Of a stretch of 64,000 bases of DNA, positions 17,147 to 26,961 are shown one piece after another. The notes under the pieces were generated by a model. It saw nothing but the letters and a program-made list of their open reading frames with translations. It was not told the DNA's origin and made no database searches. The position numbers and the translations under genes are program-made. This DNA comes from Bartonella sp. A05 (GTDB taxonomy: Bacteria; Pseudomonadota; Alphaproteobacteria; Rhizobiales; Rhizobiaceae). Within the stretch, counting starts at the first letter, position 1. Each line of letters starts with the position of its first letter. Location: contig NZ_JANHOJ010000004.1 of the NCBI RefSeq assembly GCF_026930145.1, forward strand, positions 149,868 through 213,867, written 5' to 3'.

Positions 17147-19612
17147 TTAATATAACCCACCAGTGCCACTTTCAAGAGCTTTGTTTACCTGTGGAGAAGT
17201 AGTAACTATGGGAACACCTTCTTGAAAATAATTTGTTCCACCAATGACCTGATATATATCAGCAGGACCAGTTCCTGGCTTAAATGCTTCTATAATAACG
17301 TCACGATCTCCCTCTTCAGCACGCATACCTGTTTTGCGATTAATGGGCATTAAAATCATACCATCTGGTACCTTGAACGGCACATTTGGCTTATCTTTCA
17401 GGGCATCGCGCATAAATTCAGCAAAAACAGGCGCTGCTAATGAACTTCCTGTTCCTCTGGAACCTAATGAAATTGGTTTATCGTAACCAATATAAACACC
17501 CACTACAAGATCAGGTGTAAAACCCATAAACCACACATCTCTGGAATCATTTGTTGTACCTGTTTTTGCAGCGATATGACGATTAAGATAGCGTAAACGT
17601 GCAGCTGTACCTCGCTGAACAACCCCCTCCATCATTGATGTAATCTGATAAGCCGTCATAGGATCAAGAACTTGATCTCGTTCATCAATCAATATTGGTT
17701 CACTTTGATTATCCCATGATTGAGTATTACAATTTTCACATATGCGGTTATCATGACGGTAAATAGTTCTTCCATAACGATCTTGAATTCGGTCTATAAG
17801 TGAAGGTTTAATAGAACGCCCTCCATTTGCAATAACGGAATAAGCTGTTACCATTCGTAAAACTGTTGTTTCACCGGCTCCCAAAGCCATAGGAAGATAA
17901 GTCTGCAATTTATCTGTAATACCAAAACGTTCGGCATATTCAGCAACAAGTGGCATCCCCATATCATTGGCGAGCCGTACAGTCATAAGATTACGAGAAT
18001 ATTCAATGCCATAACGCAATGTCGAAGGCCCCGCAAATGTCCCGCCATAATTTCTAGGTTGCCAAATTTTACCATTATCTTGGCGGATTTCAACGGGACC
18101 ATCTAAAACAACCGATGCCGGTGTATATCCATTATCGAGTGCTGCTGCATAAACAAATGGCTTAAAAGCAGAACCGGGCTGGCGACGAGCTTGTGTAGCA
18201 CGGTTAAATTCAGATGCAGAGAAAGAAAAACCGCCCACCATTGCAAGAACACGTCCTGTGTGAGGCTCCATAGCAATAATTGCACCTTCAACCTTTGGTA
18301 TTTGTCGCAAGCGATAAACATTGCCTAACTTCGATACTTTTTCAACAAAAATCACATCTCCAACATGAAGAACTTCAGATAAATCTCGAACATTTCCCCC
18401 ATGCCCCTCATCATCAGCAATAGTCAATGCCCATTTTGATTCAGATACAGATAATATAGCAATTTCCCGTTTTTTCGATAATAAACCTGAAGCCTCACGC
18501 TGTGGTTGCAATCCAATTTTCACGTTATTGCCATCCGTAGAAAGAACAACCGCTAATTGCCATTCAGGTACATCACTTAACCCAGCAATATCTGCAAGTT
18601 CTACACCCCAATCATCCTCGCAAGAGATACGCTTATAAGCTCCACGCCACCCTTCAGAATAATCCAATTTAATTAAAGCATTTTGCAAAGAACGTCGCGC
18701 AATCAGCTGTAATTGCGGATCAAGTGTCGTACGGACTGAAAGCCCTCCTTCATAGAGTGTTTTAGCACCATAACGACGCGATAAATCACGGCGGATCTCT
18801 TCGGTAAAATAATCAGCCGCAAAAACATAACTATCATTACCACGTATTGTTACGCCTAAAGGTTTTTCTTTAGCTTGTTTAGCCTGTTTCGATGTTATAT
18901 ACCCGTTTACAACCATACGATCTATAACCCAATTACGCCGATCAATAGCGCGTTGTGTATTTTTGAAGGGATCATAATTGGCAGGACCTTTAGGAAGAGC
19001 AGCCAGATAAGCAATTTCTTCTAAAGTAAGTTCATCGACGGATTTATTAAAATAAACCAATGAAGCAGCAGCAATACCGTAAGTACTACGACCGAGATAA
19101 ATTTCGTTGAGATAAAGCTCGAGAATATGGTCTTTTGAATAAGTTTTCTCAATACGCATCGCAAGGATAGCTTCTTTTAACTTACGTTCAAACGTTGTAT
19201 CAGAGCTTAAAAGGAAATTTTTAGCAACTTGCTGCGTAATGGTTGACGCTCCTTCTGGACGACGTCCAGAACCGATATTACGGATATTATTAACCAAAGC
19301 TCTAGAAAGCCCTTCAGGATCTAAACCAAAATGGTTATAAAAATTCTTATCCTCAGCTGAAACAAAGGCTGCCTTCAAAAGATCTGGTACTGACTGAATT
19401 GGCAAATAAAGACGACGTTTTGTAGCAAACTCTGCCATAAGGCTACCATCAGAAGCGTGAATACGTGTCATCACAGGCGGTTCATACAAAGAAAGCACTT
19501 CATAATCAGGAAGCTCTTTGGCCTGAATATTCGTTATTGCCGCCAACATCACTACACCACAAAACCCAATAATAATAGGAAAACTAAAAAGATATCTAGA
19601 AAAATTCATCAT
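17147..19612 (-). CDS. mrcA: Penicillin-binding protein 1A (transglycosylase/transpeptidase)
   Basis: 821-residue class A PBP that polymerises and crosslinks peptidoglycan at the cytoplasmic membrane. After an N-terminal membrane anchor (YLFSFPIIIGFCGVVML), the GT51 domain shows EDKNFYNHFGLD and RRPEGASTITQQVAKNFLL. An OB-like insert follows (about 330-430). The transpeptidase domain has the active-site SxxK in RQPGSAFKPFVYAAA, SxN in SRNLM and KTG in AAKTGTTNDSRDVWFMG. Order amiC-ponA-prfB matches other rhizobia. Confidence 0.97.
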   Translation of the reverse strand: MMNFSRYLFSFPIIIGFCGVVMLAAITNIQAKELPDYEVLSLYEPPVMTRIHASDGSLMAEFATKRRLYLPIQSVPDLLKAAFVSAEDKNFYNHFGLDPEGLSRALVNNIRNIGSGRRPEGASTITQQVAKNFLLSSDTTFERKLKEAILAMRIEKTYSKDHILELYLNEIYLGRSTYGIAAASLVYFNKSVDELTLEEIAYLAALPKGPANYDPFKNTQRAIDRRNWVIDRMVVNGYITSKQAKQAKEKPLGVTIRGNDSYVFAADYFTEEIRRDLSRRYGAKTLYEGGLSVRTTLDPQLQLIARRSLQNALIKLDYSEGWRGAYKRISCEDDWGVELADIAGLSDVPEWQLAVVLSTDGNNVKIGLQPQREASGLLSKKREIAILSVSESKWALTIADDEGHGGNVRDLSEVLHVGDVIFVEKVSKLGNVYRLRQIPKVEGAIIAMEPHTGRVLAMVGGFSFSASEFNRATQARRQPGSAFKPFVYAAALDNGYTPASVVLDGPVEIRQDNGKIWQPRNYGGTFAGPSTLRYGIEYSRNLMTVRLANDMGMPLVAEYAERFGITDKLQTYLPMALGAGETTVLRMVTAYSVIANGGRSIKPSLIDRIQDRYGRTIYRHDNRICENCNTQSWDNQSEPILIDERDQVLDPMTAYQITSMMEGVVQRGTAARLRYLNRHIAAKTGTTNDSRDVWFMGFTPDLVVGVYIGYDKPISLGSRGTGSSLAAPVFAEFMRDALKDKPNVPFKVPDGMILMPINRKTGMRAEEGDRDVIIEAFKPGTGPADIYQVIGGTNYFQEGVPIVTTSPQVNKALESGTGGLY

Positions 19613-19772
19613 TAAAATGGGTATCTCTTTCTTCAGAATTGGTTTAAGGAAACATATTTATCTCACCACCAATGGATATAATTTCACTGAATTGAGACAA
19701 ATGCAAAGCTATTTTCTACTATTTTATTACTTTATACTAAAATTAGTGTTGATACCCTATTTTCTTACATAT

Positions 19773-21002
19773 TTAAAGATACTGCATGATTTCTTGCCGA
19801 TATTTGGCAAACTGACGAATAGAATGAGCAATAGAAATTGCCATTTGTTTTCTCCATTCGGGATTATTTAACAATTTTTCATCCTCTTTATTAGATAAAT
19901 AGCCTATCTCTATCAAAACAGAGGGTATATCTGGAGCTTTTAAAACTTGAAAATCAGCATATCTATGCGGATTGTTTATCAAATTGATATTACTTTTTGA
20001 TAAATTTAAAATAACACGATCAGCAAAATTAACTGAAAATGTATGGGTTTCACGTTGAGCAAGATCGAGCAAAATGTCTGTAATTTCAGGAATTTCTTCG
20101 ACTGAAAATCCATCAAGAAGATCTGCCTTATTTTCACTCTCAGCTAAAGATTTCGCAATTTCATCAGATGCTTTGTCAGATATGGTATATACTGTAGCAC
20201 CCCGAAGGGAACGCACATCAATGGTATCAGCATGGATAGATATGAAAAGATCAGCACCAAATTTCTGTGCTTTTTTAACTCTTTCCCTTAACCTTAGAAA
20301 CACGTTAGAATCGCGTGTTAAAGTAATATCAATATTAGAATCCTTTTTTAATTCATCTCGCAATGTGCGTGCAAAAGCAAGCGTTATATCTTTTTCTAAA
20401 ATTCCAGTAACACCTTGAGCACCACTATCAATTCCACCATGACCAGGATCAAGAACAACACGAAACCGACGCTTTGGATTCAGCTGTATTTTTACATCAT
20501 CGTTGAGCTGTCGTTGCTTTTTCAATGTTTCATCAAATTTTTTTCGCGTACTTTGGCTAATATCCACTAATAACTGCCATAAACCATTATCTAATTTTTG
20601 CACTATACTTTTTTCAACGGTAAAATCGGTTTTGCTTGTCAAAATAATGTGTGATGATTGCACATCATAAAAACCATAATGCACATTTGAAACCATACCG
20701 GATAATATATTTTGTTCTCTTGAAGACAGATCTTGTGTGGAAAAATCAACAATAGGTAAATTTATAATTAAACGCGCAGGTGTATCAAAAATCTGTAGAT
20801 AAAAATTTGGTTTAGCATCAAAAACTGCAATAATACGCGTGTATGTATCATCACCGATAGTTCGCAGATTCACAAGTTTTAGAGAATTTGCAGCGTGGAT
20901 ATGTGTTAGCAGCATCATAAAAAATAGTAGACAAACTGCAAAGCGCAAAAGAACACTCCAATAAGCTGCTATTTGTTTTTGGATGGAGAATTGTTTTATC
21001 AT
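19773..21002 (-). CDS. amiC: N-acetylmuramoyl-L-alanine amidase with AMIN domain
   Basis: 409 residues with an N-terminal signal or anchor (SVLLRFAVCLLFFMMLLTHIHA). An AMIN domain (about 40-140) targets the septal cell wall. The Amidase_3 domain has the zinc-site segments VVLDPGHGGIDSGAQG, DLFISIHADTID and the catalytic Glu in PSVLIEIGYLSNKEDEKLL. It cuts stem peptides from glycan during daughter-cell separation. It lies 160 bp upstream of ponA on the same strand and diverges from rne. Confidence 0.96.
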   Translation of the reverse strand: MIKQFSIQKQIAAYWSVLLRFAVCLLFFMMLLTHIHAANSLKLVNLRTIGDDTYTRIIAVFDAKPNFYLQIFDTPARLIINLPIVDFSTQDLSSREQNILSGMVSNVHYGFYDVQSSHIILTSKTDFTVEKSIVQKLDNGLWQLLVDISQSTRKKFDETLKKQRQLNDDVKIQLNPKRRFRVVLDPGHGGIDSGAQGVTGILEKDITLAFARTLRDELKKDSNIDITLTRDSNVFLRLRERVKKAQKFGADLFISIHADTIDVRSLRGATVYTISDKASDEIAKSLAESENKADLLDGFSVEEIPEITDILLDLAQRETHTFSVNFADRVILNLSKSNINLINNPHRYADFQVLKAPDIPSVLIEIGYLSNKEDEKLLNNPEWRKQMAISIAHSIRQFAKYRQEIMQYL

Positions 21003-21594
21003 AAGTGAAACACTCTATATATTAACAATCATTTTCATCGTATAAAAGTGATACATCCAATATACGTTATAGTCTCCAACAAATTCTAAATCTTTTATCA
21101 AAAAATTAGCTTAAAATAAAAGATACAATTTATAATAGTACGTATTTATATTGTCACTTGCCAAAAGCATGATATCAACTTAAAAGAATATTTACGCTTC
21201 CTAAGCGATGATAACTGTCTAGTATTGACCTTAAATTATCAATAATTAAGTTAAGTTGTCTTTAGAGGAATTATCGCACACTATGCATTTAGGCTTTTTT
21301 ATGGATAAAAGTCTTCGTGTCTCAAAAGTAGGATTGCGTTATAAAAGATTCGCTAGTTCGGACATCCGAACTGTTTTCAAATTGTTTTGCCGGAGACTTG
21401 CAAAAATATGAGTCACACAAAACAGATAGGACTGATGATTGTAAACAGTATAAATGCTGTAAGATATCTGCGCGTAATAACTCCTTCTGTTATGTCGGCA
21501 CCCCCTTTTTATGGCAGACAGCCCTTTATATCCGCGAATAATTATACTGTTTATTTGGATAAAGTTGCGCATATCGCCTTCAGGATTTTAATTT
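21003..21594 (+). promoter_or_regulatory. Divergent amiC/rne region, probable long rne leader
   Basis: 590 bp without a convincing gene. A TTGACC at 21224-21229 is a possible rne -35 element, though the -10 is poor. If transcription starts near there, the rne mRNA has a leader of over 300 nt that contains the perfect hairpin at 21355-21372. RNase E of other bacteria autoregulates through leader structures; that is inference here. Confidence 0.35.
21355..21372. repeat. Perfect 8-bp inverted repeat in rne leader
   Basis: AGTTCGGA-CA-TCCGAACT, a symmetric element 222 bp upstream of the rne ATG. It could fold as a very tight hairpin in RNA or act as a dyad protein site in DNA. It is followed by T-rich sequence, so attenuation is another possibility. 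Confidence 0.6.
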
Positions 21595-24171
21595 ATGTCA
21601 AACAAAATGCTTATCGATGCCTCTCACCCGGAGGAAACACGTGTTGTTGTTGTTCACGGCAACAAAATTGAAGAACTTGATTTTGAATCAGAACACAAAA
21701 AACAGCTCAAAGGAAATATTTACCTAGCGCGCATTACACGCGTTGAGCCATCACTTCAAGCAGCTTTTGTAGAATATGGTGGCAACCGACATGGCTTTTT
21801 AACATTTTCGGAAATTCATCCTGATTATTACCAGATTCCTGTTGCTGATCGTCTTGCTCTTCTTGAAGAAGAGGAGCAAGCTATCATTGATGAAAATAAT
21901 GCAGATGACCTTGTTGAAGAAACAAACAAAAATAAAAAGTGCTCAAGAAAAACAAAAAGACATAAAAGTGATAGCATTATATCAGCAGATGTTGAAAGAG
22001 ATATCATATCCGAAGCAATAATAACCAATGATGCAGAAGAAGCGCCGGATATAAGTGTTTCTGATGATTATATCGAAATGGTTGGCACAGAAGACTTAAG
22101 TGAAGAAATTCCTATTTATCAACGTAAACAAGGACGTCAATATAAAATTCAAGAAGTTATCAAACGTCGTCAAATTCTATTAATACAAGTCATAAAAGAA
22201 GAACGTGGCAATAAAGGTGCAGCACTCACAACTTACTTATCGTTAGCGGGCCGTTATTCTGTTCTAATGCCAAATACAGCTCGGGGTGGTGGCATTTCAC
22301 GAAAAATAACCAATATACAAGATCGCAAACGTCTCAAAGATATTGTAAAAGAATTAGAAGTTCCAAAAGGTATGGGGGTTATTCTAAGAACTGCCGGAGC
22401 AAATAGAACAAAAGCTGAAATTAAGCGCGATTATGAATATCTCATGCGGTTATGGGATACTATTCGCACTTTGACACTCAAATCAAACGCGCCTTGCCTT
22501 ATTCATGAAGAAAGCAGTCTTATAAAGCGCTCTATACGCGATCTTTACAATAAAAATATCAATGAAATTCTCGTCGCTGGCGATCAGGGATATCGTGAAG
22601 CTAAAGACTTCATGCGCATGCTCATGCCAAGCCATGCAAAAGTTGTCCAACCTCATCGTGGTTCTATCCCTATTTTCTCATGCAACAATATTGAAACTCA
22701 ACTTGATAAGATATTGCACCCACAGGTTTCTCTAAAATCTGGTGGGTATCTGGTTATTAATCAGACAGAAGCACTTGTTGCTATTGATGTAAACTCTGGT
22801 CGTTCTACAAAAGAACATTCTGTTGAAAAAACAGCACTACAAACCAATCTTGAAGCCGCAGAAGAAGTGGCTCGCCAATTGCGCTTACGTGATCTGGCTG
22901 GTTTAATTGTAATTGATTTCATTGATATGCTCGATAATCGCAATATTAAGCTTGTCGAAAAAAAATTAAAAGAGTGTTTAAAAAGCGATCGTGCTCGTAT
23001 CCAAGTTGGCCACATTTCACATTTCGGTCTCTTAGAAATGAGTCGTCAGCGCATTCGCATATCAGTTCTAGAAAGTACAATGCAACCCTGCCCACATTGT
23101 GCTGGAACTGGAAATATACGTTCTGAATCATCAATTGCTTTACATGTCATACGTTCAATTGAAGAATATCTTCTTCACAATTCGCAATATAATATTATTG
23201 TGCGTACATCCGTAGCAACAGCACTGTATGTACTCAATCATAAACGCAATATCCTCATTGATTTAGAAACACGTTTTAAGCTTAATATTAGCATAGAAGC
23301 AGATGATAGCATTGGCATGCAACATCTCGTTATTTCTAAAGGCACGATAGCAGAGGGAATCTCTCAAACTTCATTAACTATTGAAAATAATAGTAAAGAA
23401 GGAGAGAACAATGCAATTTTAATAGAAAACGAACCTGTAGAAAATAAAACATCAGTTAAAAAGAACCAGAGGTTTCAGCGTAAAAATCACAAAGATGAAC
23501 TCAATAACGGTTCTCTTGCCACTACTCATCTTACCACTGCTCATAAAGATAGTATTCAAAACGACGAAGATATCCGCCGTCGTGGACGTCGTCGTGGACG
23601 TCGCGGAGGTCGTCGTAATCGGGATAATGATTTTTATCAGTCTCGTGTTCCTTACGCAGAACCAGTTGGGTTTAGTGAACAAATAAGTAATATGAAAAAT
23701 TTAAGTGCACAACAAAATGAAATTCAAGAAGATAATACGGTTACAAAACCTAAAAAGCGTAATATGAATCTCAAAAAAACGCAGAAAAGTAAACAGATCC
23801 TTGAAAATGATCAAAGTAACGATCAGAATGAAGTGATATCAGAGCTTATTGTAGAAAAAACAGCCTCTAATAATACTCATAAGCCTAAAACAGAGAAAAT
23901 GGGTAAAGCAGTTAATGAGGAGATTAAGGATTCTTCTAGAAATACGCCGAAATCAAGAAAACAAACACGAAAAAAAGCTGTTTCTAAAGAAGCAATGCCA
24001 ATAATGGAAATACCAGAACTGGAATCCGTAAAAGAAAACATTGTAGAGCAAGCTACAGCCAAAGTTGAAAATACATCCAACGAGCCTGTACTTACCTCAT
24101 CAACACCCGAAGATGCTCCAAAAACAAAGCGTGTTGGTTGGTGGAAACGTAGAATTTTTTCTGAAAAATAA
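21595..24171 (+). CDS. rne: Ribonuclease E
   Basis: 858-residue endoribonuclease for mRNA decay and rRNA/tRNA processing. The S1 domain (KGNIYLARITRVEPSLQAAFVEYG) is split by an acidic Lys/Glu-rich insert (about 90-175) of the type seen in alphaproteobacterial RNase E. Catalytic aspartates are in ALVAIDVNSGRST and LIVIDFIDM, and the zinc-link is CPHCAGTG. A basic RNA-binding patch (IRRRGRRRGRRGGRRNR, about 657-673) and a low-complexity charged tail follow, ending in a tryptophan-containing GWWKRRIF segment. The disordered C-terminal half is the likely degradosome platform. Confidence 0.97.
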   Translation: MSNKMLIDASHPEETRVVVVHGNKIEELDFESEHKKQLKGNIYLARITRVEPSLQAAFVEYGGNRHGFLTFSEIHPDYYQIPVADRLALLEEEEQAIIDENNADDLVEETNKNKKCSRKTKRHKSDSIISADVERDIISEAIITNDAEEAPDISVSDDYIEMVGTEDLSEEIPIYQRKQGRQYKIQEVIKRRQILLIQVIKEERGNKGAALTTYLSLAGRYSVLMPNTARGGGISRKITNIQDRKRLKDIVKELEVPKGMGVILRTAGANRTKAEIKRDYEYLMRLWDTIRTLTLKSNAPCLIHEESSLIKRSIRDLYNKNINEILVAGDQGYREAKDFMRMLMPSHAKVVQPHRGSIPIFSCNNIETQLDKILHPQVSLKSGGYLVINQTEALVAIDVNSGRSTKEHSVEKTALQTNLEAAEEVARQLRLRDLAGLIVIDFIDMLDNRNIKLVEKKLKECLKSDRARIQVGHISHFGLLEMSRQRIRISVLESTMQPCPHCAGTGNIRSESSIALHVIRSIEEYLLHNSQYNIIVRTSVATALYVLNHKRNILIDLETRFKLNISIEADDSIGMQHLVISKGTIAEGISQTSLTIENNSKEGENNAILIENEPVENKTSVKKNQRFQRKNHKDELNNGSLATTHLTTAHKDSIQNDEDIRRRGRRRGRRGGRRNRDNDFYQSRVPYAEPVGFSEQISNMKNLSAQQNEIQEDNTVTKPKKRNMNLKKTQKSKQILENDQSNDQNEVISELIVEKTASNNTHKPKTEKMGKAVNEEIKDSSRNTPKSRKQTRKKAVSKEAMPIMEIPELESVKENIVEQATAKVENTSNEPVLTSSTPEDAPKTKRVGWWKRRIFSEK

Positions 24172-24180
24172 AATAACTAC

Positions 24181-24210
24181 AAATTGCTACAAAATATCTT
24201 GTAGCAATTT
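24181..24210. terminator. Bidirectional hairpin terminator between rne and the IalB-like gene
   Basis: AAATTGCTACAA and TTGTAGCAATTT form a perfect 12-bp stem with loop AATATC, 10 bases after the rne stop and 26 bases beyond the stop of the convergent minus-strand gene. An A-run follows on the plus strand, giving a U-run before the stem on the other strand. The position between convergent genes supports termination of both. Confidence 0.75.
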
Positions 24211-24235
24211 GAAAAAATCTCAATAAAGTTATTCT

Positions 24236-24853
24236 TTACTGTGTATTTTTCTTAGCTTTTTCCTGCTCAGCCCTCATACGATCTTCAATCTCTTTTTGCT
24301 TTAATTGAATAGCTTGCTGCAACTTCATTTGTTCTTGTCGGAAGACCTCTTCATCCATCCCAGGGCCTGTGTACGCAGATGTAAAACCATTGAGAGAAAA
24401 CTCTATGGGATTAGCTGTCCCTCGGAAATTAACTGTGGTTACAACCATTTTGGAACCAGTTTTCATAGCAGCAATTAGCTTATCATCTAAAGCACCATTG
24501 GCAATGCAGCTTAACGTATTACAAATAATATAAGAAATTTTCTGAGAGAAATTATTCCCAATTTGAATATGAACACCTTCTGGTAAAAAACGACCTGTAG
24601 GAACTTGAATACCTACACGTTTTTCATTCTGTTTTCCCTTTATTTCGACCAAATTAATAGCCGTTAATGGTTGACCAGTGTTTGATACAACAGTGTTCAT
24701 CGTGTTACAAATATCAACATCTTGCTGCTTATTACAAACTTTGTACCAACCTTGAGATAAGTTTTGTGCATTTGCTAAAGTATGAAATGTAGAAAAAAGA
24801 GACGCAGCTCCAGCCAATACTAAAATAGCAGAATAGGCATATTTATGCGACAT
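24236..24853 (-). CDS. Invasion-associated locus B (IalB) family protein
   Basis: 205 residues with a signal peptide (AILVLAGAASLFSTFHTLANA). The IalB core (PF06776) is visible: QGWYKVCNKQQDVDICNTM, paired cysteines ISYIICNTLSCIANGALDD, GVHIQIG and TVNFRGTANPIEFSLNGFTSAY. A glutamine/lysine-rich tail (about 168-205) is predicted coiled coil. IalB of B. bacilliformis promotes erythrocyte invasion; most bacteria carrying this family have several paralogues, so this copy need not be IalB itself. Periplasmic or surface location expected. Confidence 0.9.
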   Translation of the reverse strand: MSHKYAYSAILVLAGAASLFSTFHTLANAQNLSQGWYKVCNKQQDVDICNTMNTVVSNTGQPLTAINLVEIKGKQNEKRVGIQVPTGRFLPEGVHIQIGNNFSQKISYIICNTLSCIANGALDDKLIAAMKTGSKMVVTTVNFRGTANPIEFSLNGFTSAYTGPGMDEEVFRQEQMKLQQAIQLKQKEIEDRMRAEQEKAKKNTQ

Positions 24854-25149
24854 GAGTAACTAATCCTTTCAACGCGCTCGTATAATCATTTCTCGTATCA
24901 TTCAATGCGCTTTTAAAATAATTCCAGCATAAGAATATTCAATACGATTTTCAATTAAATGTGTTAAATTAATGACAGCCCCCGCATATTATTCACGCTA
25001 GCACAAAAAAGAAAAATCATAAAAACTCTATCATATCTTTGTTCATTGTATTAGTTTTTATGAAATGTGCTCATAAAATAACCTTACATTACGCAATAAC
25101 GTAAATTACGTAAACGAATCATAATCGACTATGAGGAAAATCAGATCCC
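24854..25149. other. Divergent promoter region with an ACGTAA-type dyad
   Basis: About 300 bp between the IalB-like gene and the solute-binding protein gene. At 25099-25111 ACGTAAATTACGT is a 13-bp palindrome, and a related TTACGCAA lies just upstream at 25089-25096. This could be an operator for the gene starting at 25150. No gene is seen. Confidence 0.4.
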
Positions 25150-26961
25150 ATGTCATTCTACAGTTCTCATTATCTTAAATGTTTATTTGCTTTCATAATT
25201 TTTCTCTCCAATTATGCAGCTACAGCAAGTGGTATTGCAATGCATGGAAAACCAAAATTACCAGATAAATTTGACTATTTTTTTTACGCATCTCCCAATG
25301 CAAAAAAAGAAGGCAAAGTAACCTATGGTGTTGTTGGAACATTCGACGGTTTAAATCCATTTGTTATCCGTAGTTTTCGGACAACAGCCAGAGGACTTTT
25401 TTCTGATGAGCAATTTTCCGGCCTTGTTTATGAAACAATGATGGTGCGTTCTCGTGATGAACCCTTTACGCTTTATAGCCTCCTAGCAGAAAAAGTTGAA
25501 TTAAACGATGAACGAACTGAAATTACCTTTTTTCTTAATCCAAAAGCATGCTTTTCAGATGGAAAACCTATAACCGCTGAAGATGTTTTATTTACGATCG
25601 AGCTTCTTAAAAACAAAGGAAGACCACCATTTAATCGATATATGAAACGTATAGAATCCGTCGAAAAAATGAGCGATCATAGTATTATAATGCGCTTTCC
25701 AAATTCGAAAGATCGTGAATTTCCACTTATATTGGCAAGTGTAATGCCAATATTACCAAAACACGCCATTAATGTTGATAATTTTGAGAAGAATGGCTTA
25801 ATTAAAATTCCAGGAAGTGGACCCTATATTATCGGACATGTCGATCCAGGTGAGCGGATTATTTATAAACGTAATCCTCATTATTGGGGAAACAATCTCC
25901 CTGTTAATAAAGGATTAAATAATTTCGATACGATTCAAATTGAATATTTTCGAAATGATACAGCACGCTTTGAAGCTTTTAAAAAAGGTTCAATTGATGT
26001 TTTTATTGAAACAAATCCAAACCGCTGGCAATTATCTTATAATTTCCCAGCTGTTCGTGATGGCCGCGTTATAAAGGAAAGCTTTTCAAAAGGAACACCT
26101 GCTGATATCATTGGTTTTGTTTTTAATACGCGCCGTGCAATTTTTAAAGATAAGAAAGTACGACAAGCATTATCAATGCTTTTTGACTTTGAATGGGTGA
26201 ACCATCACCTTTTTAATGATATCTATACCAGAACAGAAGGTTATTGGGATGGCTCTATTCTTTCATCTATCGGAAAACCTGCAAGTGAAAAAGAAAAAGC
26301 TCTTTTAGCACCTTATCCGGATGCGGTTCTTCCTGAAGTAATGAATGGAATCTGGCATGTTCCCAAAACAGACGGATCAGGTATGGAGCGAATAATTGCT
26401 GAAAAAGCTTGGAAACTTCTACAAGAAGCAGGTTTTACCAGAAAAAATAATAAAGCTATTGCTCCCAATGGAATGCCCTTTCAATTTGAAATTATGACTC
26501 AAACACTTGAAGAAGAAAAGGTTGCACTTGCATTCCAAAGCACCTTATCACGTCTTGGTATTCATATTGAAATCAGAACCGTTGATGATAGCCAATATCA
26601 AAACCGCCTAGGAATGTTTGATTATGATATGATTATTGGAAAATTAAGAAGCTCTTTATCGCCAGGAAATGAACAAATAAATCGCTGGGGTTCCGTTTCT
26701 CGAGATTTAAAAGGGAGTTTTAATTTTGCAGGAACAGCTGATCCTGCTATAGATGCTATGATAACAGCAATGCTCGATGCACGATCAACAGCTGATTTTA
26801 TTGCGGCAGTTCGCGCTTTAGATAGAATTCTTATTTCTGGTAGCTATTATATACTACTTTCTCATTTGCCTAAACAATGGGTAGCGCGCTGGTCATATAT
26901 TAAGCACCCAACTTATACGTCCTTATATGGGTATCGCCTTCCAGCTTGGTGGCGCGAATGA
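25150..26961 (+). CDS. ABC transporter extracellular solute-binding protein, family 5 (YejA-like)
   Basis: 603 residues with a signal peptide (YLKCLFAFIIFLSNYAATASG). The SBP_bac_5 domain spans most of the protein: YGVVGTFDGLNPFVIRSF, LVYETMMVRSRDEPFTLYSLLAE, FFLNPKACFSDGKPITAEDVLFTIELLK, and RQALSMLFDFEWVNHHLF. The C-terminus RWSYIKHPTYTSLYGYRLPAWW resembles YejA/oligopeptide binders. It captures peptides or a related solute in the periplasm. No permease or ATPase gene is adjacent, so it is an orphan component here. YejA-like specificity is inferred from overall sequence pattern. Confidence 0.9.
   Translation: MSFYSSHYLKCLFAFIIFLSNYAATASGIAMHGKPKLPDKFDYFFYASPNAKKEGKVTYGVVGTFDGLNPFVIRSFRTTARGLFSDEQFSGLVYETMMVRSRDEPFTLYSLLAEKVELNDERTEITFFLNPKACFSDGKPITAEDVLFTIELLKNKGRPPFNRYMKRIESVEKMSDHSIIMRFPNSKDREFPLILASVMPILPKHAINVDNFEKNGLIKIPGSGPYIIGHVDPGERIIYKRNPHYWGNNLPVNKGLNNFDTIQIEYFRNDTARFEAFKKGSIDVFIETNPNRWQLSYNFPAVRDGRVIKESFSKGTPADIIGFVFNTRRAIFKDKKVRQALSMLFDFEWVNHHLFNDIYTRTEGYWDGSILSSIGKPASEKEKALLAPYPDAVLPEVMNGIWHVPKTDGSGMERIIAEKAWKLLQEAGFTRKNNKAIAPNGMPFQFEIMTQTLEEEKVALAFQSTLSRLGIHIEIRTVDDSQYQNRLGMFDYDMIIGKLRSSLSPGNEQINRWGSVSRDLKGSFNFAGTADPAIDAMITAMLDARSTADFIAAVRALDRILISGSYYILLSHLPKQWVARWSYIKHPTYTSLYGYRLPAWWRE

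Noticed and set aside
23572..23620. Repeated CGTCGTGGACGT units in rne considered as a DNA repeat element
   Set aside because: They encode the arginine-rich RNA-binding patch in frame, so protein function explains them.
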